Source of the DNA: an uncultured bacterium
Lineage (GTDB): Bacteria; Bacillota; Clostridia; Lachnospirales; Lachnospiraceae
Assembly: GCA_905214955.1 (NCBI GenBank)
Contig: CAJMON010000029.1
Location: forward strand, 1-34,605
Length of the DNA: 34,605 bases
Reading direction: 5' to 3'
Each line of letters starts with the position of its first letter. Position 1 is the stretch's first letter. Shown here piece by piece: positions 8,283 through 16,200 of this stretch. Made by a program: the position numbers and the translations under genes. Under the pieces are notes generated by a model. That model did no database searches. It saw only the letters and a program-made list of their open reading frames with translations, and was not told where the DNA came from.

Positions 8283-11200
8283 TCAGTTATTATCCTCACG
8301 GCCAAGTTCTTTTTCAAGCTCACGAAGATCTGCGTCATCCGGCTCCATATCATCTTCTTCAATATCTACCAGATCGTCTCCGTCAAATTCCTGCTTGGAA
8401 TAGCCATAATCGCTGAAGGATTCATCTTCTTTGTTGTAACCATGGTCGTCGCCTTCGATCACAGAATGCAGATCTGTATCACCATAATCAACTGTTTCCA
8501 TGATCTCTACTTCCGTGTTGTCATCTTTAAGTACTTTTACATCAAGTCCCAGAGACTGAAGCTCTTTTAACAGTACCTTGAAGGACTCCGGAATTCCAGG
8601 CTCCGGAACGTTCTCGCCCTTGATGATGGCTTCATAGGTCTTGACACGTCCTACCACATCATCAGATTTAACTGTCAGGATCTCCTGCAAGGTATAAGAT
8701 GCTCCGTATGCTTCCAGAGCCCATACCTCCATCTCTCCGAAACGCTGGCCGCCGAACTGAGCTTTACCACCCAGAGGCTGCTGTGTAACCAGAGAGTACG
8801 GGCCGGTAGAACGTGCATGGATCTTATCGTCTACCAGGTGATGCAGTTTCAGGTAATGCATGTGTCCGATGGTTACCGGGCTGTCGAAATACTCGCCGGT
8901 ACGTCCGTCACGCAGTCTTACCTTTCCGTCTCTGGAAATAGGAACACCCTTCCAGAGTTTTCTATGGTCGCGGTTCTCGTACAAGTAATCCAGCACTTCC
9001 GGAAGGAGCTCTTCGCCGTGCTTCTCCTTGAACTCATCCCACTCCATATTTACGTAATCATTTGCCAGATCCAGGGTATCCATGATGTCGATCTCGTTTG
9101 CGCCATCGAATACCGGAGTGGAAATGTTAAAGCCAAGTGCCTTTGCTGCAAGACTTAAATGGATCTCCAGCACCTGTCCGATGTTCATACGTGACGGCAC
9201 ACCTAAGGGGTTCAGCACGATATCCAGCGGACGGCCGTTTGGCAGGAACGGCATATCTTCTACAGGAAGAACACGGGAAACAACACCCTTGTTTCCGTGA
9301 CGGCCTGCCATCTTGTCTCCTACAGAGATCTTTCTCTTCTGAGCGATGTAAATGCGGACTGCCTGGTTCACACCCGGTGCCAGCTCATCGCCGTTTTCTC
9401 TGGTAAATACTTTGGCATCTACAACGATACCATACTCACCGTGAGGTACTTTCAGGGAAGTGTCACGCACTTCACGTGCCTTTTCACCGAAGATGGCTCG
9501 CAGCAGCCGCTCCTCAGCAGTCAACTCGGTTTCTCCCTTCGGAGTCACCTTACCTACCAGAATATCCCCTGCACGAACTTCTGCACCAATGCGGATAATA
9601 CCACGCTCGTCCAGATCTTTCAGTGCATCGTCACCAACACCCGGAACATCTCTGGTGATCTCTTCCGGTCCTAACTTGGTGTCACGGGCTTCTGCCTCAT
9701 ATTCCTCAATATGAACGGATGTGTATACATCGTCCATAACCAGTCTTTCACTTAACAGAACCGCATCCTCGTAGTTGTAACCTTCCCAGGTCATAAATCC
9801 GATCAGCGGGTTCTTTCCGAGTGCGATTTCGCCGTTGCAGGTGGAAGGACCGTCTGCAATGACATCGCCTTTCTTTACCCGGTCGCCCTTGAATACAATG
9901 GGCTTCTGGTTGTAGCAGTTGCTCTGGTTGCTTCGTGAAAACTTGGTCAGACGGTACTCATCTCTGGTTCCATCATCGTTCTTCATGGTGATCACTTTGG
10001 AAGTAGAACGCTCGATCACGCCGTCCTTCTTGGCAACCACACACACACCGGAGTCAACCGCTGCTTTTGCTTCGATACCAGTACCCACAACCGGAGCTTC
10101 CGTTGTCAGAAGCGGCACTGCCTGACGCTGCATGTTGGAACCCATCAGCGCACGGTTTGCGTCGTCGTTCTGCAGGAACGGGATCAGAGCGGTAGCTACA
10201 GAGAATACCATTTTCGGGGATACGTCCATGTAATCAAACATGGTACGCTCGTATTCCTGTGTCTCCTCGCGGTAACGTCCGGACACATTTTTGTTAATGA
10301 AATGGCCTTCCTCATCCAGCGGGGTATTTGCCTGTGCTACATGGTAATTATCTTCTTCATCGGCTGTCATATATACAACATTGTCGGTAACCCGTGGATT
10401 CTTAGGATCGCTCTTGTCTACTACACGGTAGGGAGCTTCGATGAATCCGTATTCATTGATCCGGGCATAACTTGCCAGGGAGTTGATCAGACCGATGTTA
10501 GGTCCTTCAGGAGTCTCGATGGGGCACATTCTTCCGTAATGGGAGTAATGTACATCTCGAACCTCGAATCCGGCACGGTCTCTGGACAGACCACCCGGTC
10601 CTAATGCGGACAGACGTCTCTTGTGAGTCAGCTCACCAAGAGGGTTATTCTGATCCATGAACTGGGACAGCTGAGAAGATCCGAAGAACTCTTTCACTGC
10701 TGCTGTAACCGGCTTGATGTTGATCAGGGACTGGGGAGAAATGCCCTCCAGATCCTGTGTGGTCATACGCTCACGGACAACTCTTTCCAGACGTGAAAGA
10801 CCGATCCGGTACTGGTTCTGAAGCAGCTCACCTACCGCGCGGATACGACGGTTGCCCAGATGGTCGATATCGTCATCATTTCCGATACCGTATTCCAGAT
10901 GCATGTTGTAGTTGATGGAAGCAATGATATCTTCCTTTGTAATATGTTTCGGAATCAGCTCATGGATGTTTTTGTGAATGGCTTCCTTGAGCTCCTCGGT
11001 TGTTTCGTTCTCTTCCAGAATCTTTTTCAGAACCGGATAATATACATATTCATGTACACCCACTTCAGCCGGATCAAAATCCACGTAAGCACCCAGGTCT
11101 ACCATCATGCTGGAAATAACTTTTACTTTGCGCTCCTCTGTCTGAATCCATACAAACGGAACACCAGCATTCTGAATCTGGTCAGCTAAATTTCTGTCGA

Positions 11201-12140
11201 TCTCGGTACCTGCTTCAGCCAGGATCTCTCCTGTCTCCAGGTCTACCACATCTTCTCCCAGGACTTTTCCGGTGATCCGGTTGCGGAGAAGAAGTTTTTT
11301 ATTGAATTTGTAACGGCCTACCTTTGCCAGGTCATATCTTCTGGGGTCAAAGAACATACCGGTGATCAGGCTTTCTGCGCTGTCTACTGCCAGCGGCTCG
11401 CCCGGACGGATCTTCTTATACAGTTCCAAAAGACCTTCCTGGTAGCTGGTAGATGTATCCTTTGCCAGGGTATTCACGATCTTCGGCTCTTCGCCAAACA
11501 GCTCGAGGATCTCTGCGTTGCTTCCAAAGCCAAGGGCACGGATCAGGACGGTAACAGGCACCTTTCTGGTCCGGTCCACGCGCACATAGAAAATGTCGTT
11601 GGAGTCCGTCTCATATTCCAGCCATGCACCACGATTCGGGATTACGGTGCTTGAAAACAGTCTCTTACCCAGTTTATCATGAGCGATGGCATAGTAGATG
11701 CCTGGGGAACGAACCAGCTGGCTGACGATAACTCGCTCAGCACCGTTGATCACGAATGTTCCTGTAACGGTCATGATAGGAAGTTCTCCCATGAAGATCT
11801 CATGTTCATTGATCTCATCATTTTCTCTGTTGTGAAGACGTACCCGCACTTTCAGAGGGGCCGCATAAGTAGCGTCACGTTCCTTGCATTCCTCGATGGA
11901 ATACTTTACTTCGTCTTCGCACAGTTTAAAATCTACGAATTCCAGGCTCAATTTTCCACTGTAATCCGTAATGGGAGAGATATCGTCAAAGACTTCCTTC
12001 AGTCCTTCCTTCAGAAACCATGCATACGAGTTCGTCTGGACCTCGATGAGGTTGGGCATTTCAAGTACCTCTTTCTGTCTGGAATAACTCATACGGAAGC
12101 TTTTGCCACTCTTGACCGGACGTATTCTGTTTTTCTCCAT
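8283..12140 (-). CDS. rpoB: DNA-directed RNA polymerase subunit beta
   Basis: Beta subunit of RNA polymerase, about 1285 residues. The rifampicin region reads SSQLSQFMDQNNPLGELTHK followed by RRLSALGPGG, so the residues equivalent to E. coli D516, H526 and S531 are all wild type. Other family blocks include CPIETPEGPNIGLI, GDKMAGRHGNKG and the C-terminal QPLGGKAQFGGQRFGEMEVWALEAYGA segment split across the clamp contact. The C-terminal tail is acidic. Two ATGs are possible, at 12146 and 12140. I prefer 12140 because GGGGTG then lies about 8 bases upstream, while it would be only 2 bases from the earlier ATG. The gene has its own promoter about 115 bases upstream, unlike the classical rplJL-rpoBC arrangement, because two secreted-protein genes separate it from rplL. 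Confidence 0.98.
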   Translation of the reverse strand: MEKNRIRPVKSGKSFRMSYSRQKEVLEMPNLIEVQTNSYAWFLKEGLKEVFDDISPITDYSGKLSLEFVDFKLCEDEVKYSIEECKERDATYAAPLKVRVRLHNRENDEINEHEIFMGELPIMTVTGTFVINGAERVIVSQLVRSPGIYYAIAHDKLGKRLFSSTVIPNRGAWLEYETDSNDIFYVRVDRTRKVPVTVLIRALGFGSNAEILELFGEEPKIVNTLAKDTSTSYQEGLLELYKKIRPGEPLAVDSAESLITGMFFDPRRYDLAKVGRYKFNKKLLLRNRITGKVLGEDVVDLETGEILAEAGTEIDRNLADQIQNAGVPFVWIQTEERKVKVISSMMVDLGAYVDFDPAEVGVHEYVYYPVLKKILEENETTEELKEAIHKNIHELIPKHITKEDIIASINYNMHLEYGIGNDDDIDHLGNRRIRAVGELLQNQYRIGLSRLERVVRERMTTQDLEGISPQSLINIKPVTAAVKEFFGSSQLSQFMDQNNPLGELTHKRRLSALGPGGLSRDRAGFEVRDVHYSHYGRMCPIETPEGPNIGLINSLASYARINEYGFIEAPYRVVDKSDPKNPRVTDNVVYMTADEEDNYHVAQANTPLDEEGHFINKNVSGRYREETQEYERTMFDYMDVSPKMVFSVATALIPFLQNDDANRALMGSNMQRQAVPLLTTEAPVVGTGIEAKAAVDSGVCVVAKKDGVIERSTSKVITMKNDDGTRDEYRLTKFSRSNQSNCYNQKPIVFKGDRVKKGDVIADGPSTCNGEIALGKNPLIGFMTWEGYNYEDAVLLSERLVMDDVYTSVHIEEYEAEARDTKLGPEEITRDVPGVGDDALKDLDERGIIRIGAEVRAGDILVGKVTPKGETELTAEERLLRAIFGEKAREVRDTSLKVPHGEYGIVVDAKVFTRENGDELAPGVNQAVRIYIAQKRKISVGDKMAGRHGNKGVVSRVLPVEDMPFLPNGRPLDIVLNPLGVPSRMNIGQVLEIHLSLAAKALGFNISTPVFDGANEIDIMDTLDLANDYVNMEWDEFKEKHGEELLPEVLDYLYENRDHRKLWKGVPISRDGKVRLRDGRTGEYFDSPVTIGHMHYLKLHHLVDDKIHARSTGPYSLVTQQPLGGKAQFGGQRFGEMEVWALEAYGASYTLQEILTVKSDDVVGRVKTYEAIIKGENVPEPGIPESFKVLLKELQSLGLDVKVLKDDNTEVEIMETVDYGDTDLHSVIEGDDHGYNKEDESFSDYGYSKQEFDGDDLVDIEEDDMEPDDADLRELEKELGREDNN

Positions 12141-12205
12141 TGACATTTCACCCCTGTTCTTTCTATATCACTATCTCTATTACTGCCAAATTTGCACATG
12201 CGCAT

Positions 12206-12233
12206 TTGGGCATACTGATGCCTTGGGCATACT
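12206..12233 (-). repeat. Direct repeat in the rpoB leader
   Basis: TTGGGCATACT (+ strand) occurs twice with a 17-base period at 12206 and 12223, inside the roughly 110-base untranslated leader of rpoBC. The first copy can also pair with TGCCAAAT at 12184-12191 to make a bulged hairpin. No known element was recognised. Confidence 0.5.
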
Positions 12234-12255
12234 CCTGCACAATAGCGCATTTTTT

Positions 12256-12284
12256 ATGATAGCACAAACCCTCAAAACTGTCAA
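12256..12284 (-). promoter_or_regulatory. Promoter of rpoBC
   Basis: TTGACA (12279-12284), 17 bases and TATCAT (12256-12261) on the minus strand, about 115 bases upstream of rpoB. It shows that rpoBC has its own promoter downstream of the inserted secreted-protein genes. Confidence 0.88.
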
Positions 12285-12317
12285 GAAAAAAATTTTGCAC
12301 AAGTCCAGATATGCAGA

Positions 12318-12352
12318 AAGCTTCCCGGCACGCCTATCCGTGCGGGAAGCTT
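12318..12352. terminator. Strong hairpin upstream of rpoB promoter
   Basis: AAGCTTCCCG-CACG pairs with CGTGCGGGAAGCTT over 14 bp with one bulged G. The T-rich run (TTTTCTCTTT) follows on the + strand. On the minus strand only CTTTCT follows, so it would be a weaker terminator for the secreted-protein operon. Its + orientation fits termination of antisense transcription or an inherited end of a lost + strand unit. Confidence 0.6.
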
Positions 12353-12365
12353 TTCTCTTTTGTGC

Positions 12366-12540
12366 ATTGTTTCAACTCACAGTCGGTATTTACGGAGTCT
12401 GACACGCCGGGATGATCCCGACTGTGGTTAAACCTCATGTCAGCGGGGGATACCGATCTCTCTCCGCCCACCGCTGCCGTTTAGGTTTCTTTTACAATTC
12501 ATCTCACTACCTGAAGAGGTAGGAGAATTCTTGCTAGACT
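12366..12540 (+). mobile_element. Structured remnant resembling IS200/IS605 tnpB 3' end / reRNA
   Basis: This is the only stretch over 300 bases without a gene (12147-12543), and it is dense in complementary arms. CACAGTCGG (12378-12386) pairs with CCGACTGTG (12418-12426). AAACCT (12430-12435) pairs with AGGTTT (12483-12488) and encloses CAGCGG/CCGCTG (12441-12446, 12471-12476). A terminal hairpin has CTACCT-GAAG-AGGTAG (12507-12522), extended by CTC/GAG and AATTC/GAATT. The last hairpin after an AATTCATC box resembles the right-end stem loop of tnpB elements in Firmicutes, and the order of stems resembles a TnpB guide-RNA scaffold. No tnpA or tnpB reading frame remains. Family assignment is by resemblance only; an uncharacterised structured RNA is the alternative. 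Confidence 0.45.
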
Positions 12541-12543
12541 TTG

Positions 12544-13188
12544 TTAAATATTAAACTTCATAACATGATTGGTTTTTGCATTTCTTACAGTGAACACCAA
12601 TGTACCTTTTTTCAAATTTACTTTTGCGTAATTTTTGATTTTCTTTAAGTCTCCTGTAGCATTGTCCTGCATCCGCAGATCCACCAGTTTCCAGCCTGCT
12701 TTCAAGCGGAACACCAGTTTTCCGGAATAGGATCTCTTCGGAAGGTTTGCATACAGTCCAGTGGCTCTGTTTGTCAGATCCTTGGTGCCTACCTTCAGTT
12801 TCTTAAACGGTGTCTTCCACGCTTTGCTGTTTACGTGAACTTTCAGAGAATAAGTTTTTTTATTTCTCTTAACCTTTACAATGACATCGGTTTCTCCGGT
12901 TTTTGCACAGTTGAGGGTGCTCAGGATCAGCACTTTCTCATCATTATACCAGCCTGCCTCTACAATCTTCTCATCTTTGGAAACCACTTTAATGACTTTA
13001 TCTGTTTTCTTCAAGTTTGTGATCTTGAAAGTCCGGCCCCATGCGCTGGGATTGGTGGTTACCAGTTTTGGAAGTGAAGGTGCCTTTTCGGCTGCTTCTG
13101 CGCTGCCTCCCTGAAACAGGAAGGCAAAGCAGACAAGCAGCATTGCAGTCATCAGGGCCGCTGCAGCTTTTTTCATAATCCTTTTCAT
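12544..13188 (-). CDS. Small secreted protein, partner of the giant surface protein
   Basis: A 214-residue exported protein. The N terminus MKRIMKKAAAALMTAMLLV has a positive n-region and a hydrophobic core, with likely cleavage near GGSAEAAEKA. The mature part is Lys-rich and beta-like, with phrases such as TFKITNLKKTDKVIKVVSKD and GETDVIVKVKRNKKTYSLKV that resemble bacterial Ig-like (Big2-type) folds, but I cannot assign a family securely. The start ATG at 13186-13188 follows GAGGG; an ATG 13 codons upstream overlaps the spacer and has no ribosome binding site. It begins 59 bases after the giant gene with no hairpin between them, so the two are probably cotranscribed. No sortase motif or lipobox. 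Function unknown; extracellular adhesion or wall binding is a guess. Confidence 0.85.
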   Translation of the reverse strand: MKRIMKKAAAALMTAMLLVCFAFLFQGGSAEAAEKAPSLPKLVTTNPSAWGRTFKITNLKKTDKVIKVVSKDEKIVEAGWYNDEKVLILSTLNCAKTGETDVIVKVKRNKKTYSLKVHVNSKAWKTPFKKLKVGTKDLTNRATGLYANLPKRSYSGKLVFRLKAGWKLVDLRMQDNATGDLKKIKNYAKVNLKKGTLVFTVRNAKTNHVMKFNI

Positions 13189-13247
13189 CGTTTTTCCCTC
13201 TTTTCCGGACTGCAGGATGGTTTTCACCCCGCAGTCCTTTTCTTTTT

Positions 13248-16200
13248 TTATTTTACAGTTACCTTGCAGGTGGTTTTTTTCTTTCCGGAAGTAATGGTGA
13301 TCGTGGCTTTTCCTTTTTTCTTTGCTGTGACCTTTCCCTTCGCACTTACCGAAACGATCTTGCTGTCAGAACTCTTGTAGGTTACTTTGTCCTGACTGTT
13401 CTTCGGTGTTACCGTTACTTTCAGCTGGCAGGTCTTACCTTTCTTCAGAGTTACTTTCCTCTGATCTACGGTTACTTTTTTAGTAGCAATCTTCTTCACC
13501 ATTACGGTAATCTTGGCAGTCTTTCCGCTCTTTAACGTTACCGTTACGGTAGTCTTTCCAGCTTTCTTTCCGGTGATCTTTCCTTTCTTATCTACCGAGG
13601 CAATCTTGCTGTCTTTCACTTTCCAGCTCTTGATTCCATCCCCAGTGCGGAAAGTTACCTTGGGTGCCTGAACGCTGCTGCCCACCTTGACGGTTACGCT
13701 CTTCTTGGCTACTTTGATCGTGGCTTTCAGTTTCGGAATCACAAGCGTCTCTTTTTTACCGCACACGCTGCAGGTCCGTTCCTTTGTGCCTGTCTTCATA
13801 ACGGTTGCAGATACAGTAGTCTTATAAGCTCCAAATTTGTGAGCTCCTGTTGCCGGGATTGACACCGCTGCTTTCTTTGCACCGCACACGCTGCACTCTT
13901 CGTGTTTACTTCCAGCAGCTCCGCAGGTGGCTGCTTTATCAATCTTGGTCACATACTTGTGTGCATTTGTTGCCGGAATAGCTGTTGCTGCTTCTTTATA
14001 TCCACACACCGTACACTCTTTGTGCTGGCTTCCAGCAGCTCCGCAGGTGGCTGCTTTATCTACTTTGGTCACAAAGGTATGTCCCTTTGCCGGAATCACC
14101 GTTGCTGCTTCCTGCTGTCCACACACGCCGCACTCTCTGTGCTGGCTTCCCGCAGTGGTACAGGTGGCTTCTTTATCTACCACGGTCTTTGTATAAGTAT
14201 GTTCATCAGTTGGATTCAAAATGTTCTCAGCAAGCTTTTCACCGCAGATGCTGCAGGTTTCCACTGCCAGTCCGTTTTGGCCGCAGGTGGGCTCTGTAAC
14301 GGTCTGCCATACTCCCTGATGTACGTGGGTTCCTGCTTCCTGGAAACCAATTTTCAAAGTTCCTCTTGCATTGATCACCACGTAATAGGTCTCGCCTTTG
14401 CTTAACAGCCATGCTCCGGTGTCCCTATGATGAGGTGCCTGCTTCCGGCTGGAATCAAGAATGTTGAAATGCTCCAGATCATTCAGATTTTCCCGTTCTG
14501 TCAGGAAGTTATATTCACCGTCTTTGCTTGGCTGGAAGCGGAATCCCTTAGTTTCATAAGACTCAATACCCAATTCTGCATTTTTCTCTGCAAACTTCTC
14601 TTCAAAAACACCTTCTTTTAGAAGAGGAAGGCTTTCCCAGGAGGTATAGGGAACATAGGTCGTTACGCAGTATCTGGCATCTCCGTCTTCCAGAATATAT
14701 GCGATCCGGTATTTCTTATCGCTTACTCTGCAGCTATTGACCCAGATTCCATATTTGTTGTCATAGCCTGTATACGTAACCTGTCTCTTGGTTCCATCTG
14801 CATAAATCAGATTTAATACCGCACCTTCTCCATCCGGAGTAGCTGCCTGATCCAGGGCCAGGGTATAAACCGGACCACTGACCAGTTCCATATCCGCCAG
14901 CTCTTTCTCGTCGGATCTTGTCACCGTCACTGCGGCCGTTCCAGCCTGCGTGGTATGATAATCCACACCAATGTAATACTCCGTGCCCTGTTCCATGAGC
15001 CAGCCGCCCTGAACTCCCTTATATTCCAGATAACCGGATGTATTATTTTCCAGAACAACCATCTGTGTGGGCGCACCCAGGCTTCCGGTTACCGCAGCAT
15101 CATAATAGCCAGTTTCAGAAGGAACAAATTTCCAGAACTTTCTTCCCGGCTCTGCTCCGCCTGCCAGACTGATCTGGCTTTCCTGTCCCTCTACCGCGGT
15201 GGGGACACTTCCTTGAGCAGTTACTTTTATATATGCCTTTGCAGACAGACTACCGCTGGAAACCACCACTTCATAAGTTGTCGTTCCATTTACAACGGTC
15301 GTCGCAGTCATAGTCAGAACATACTCGGCACCATCGTCATCCTTGAAGGTATAGGAACCATCTGGCTGTTTTGTCATATCAATCAGAGACAGGCGTTCAC
15401 TGTCCCAATCTCCGGAATCATACCATTTTTCCAGCCAAAGTTCTTCTAACAGCTCTCCTAATTCTTCTTCTCCGCCAATGCCATAAACCTCATTGTACGC
15501 ATAACGGTTACCCCATCCATTGTGCAGTTCCAGATCTTCCAGCACTGCTGCTTCTTTCTTCACTACCCGTACGGAAAAGTTCAGCTCCTCTTCATCTTCA
15601 GAATTGAATCCAACAGTAAGACGGTACGTCACGCCTTTTTCCAGAGAAACCCGTACACTGTAACTATTTTCTCTTATCAGGGTATCTTCCTGATAAATCC
15701 GCAGGTAAGGCTCTTCATTTGCCCAATCAAAACTTTCAAATAGGTAACTTCCCGTCTCCTCCGGAGTAAAGAACAGTTCCCTGGTTTCAGATTCTTTCAT
15801 TGTCAGGTTGTATTCCTGGCCTAAGGTAAGCGTATTGCCTGTGCTGTCCTGCTTGCTTTCCTGATATACAATGGTTACACTCTCATTGTTGCCATACTCC
15901 TGCTCCAGATACAGTGCATATTCCTGGCCTTTCACCAGCTTAGTCTTATCTGCTTTTTCCCAGCCATTTTCCGTTTTCTGGTAGAAATCCCCATACAGAA
16001 AGTTTCCATCTGTCACCCGATATGCGCCGCTCTGTTTGGGAACAAAACGGAACAGGGTTCTTCCGCTGGCCACATTCAGTTTTGTGTTCTCTTCTACCAG
16101 TGCCAGTTTGGAAAGATCCACTTCTTCTACAGTAAAACGATATTCCGCTTTCAGCGTTCTTCCGTTCAAGGTGGCAGTCACGGTATACTGTCCCGGTACA

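Noticed and set aside
10580..10720. Possible rifampicin-resistance changes in rpoB
   Set aside because: The residues equivalent to E. coli D516, H526 and S531 are wild type.
12103..12402. A + strand open frame across the rpoB start and leader
   Set aside because: It overlaps the rpoB N terminus, the promoter and a hairpin, has no ribosome binding site, and shows no TnpB similarity.
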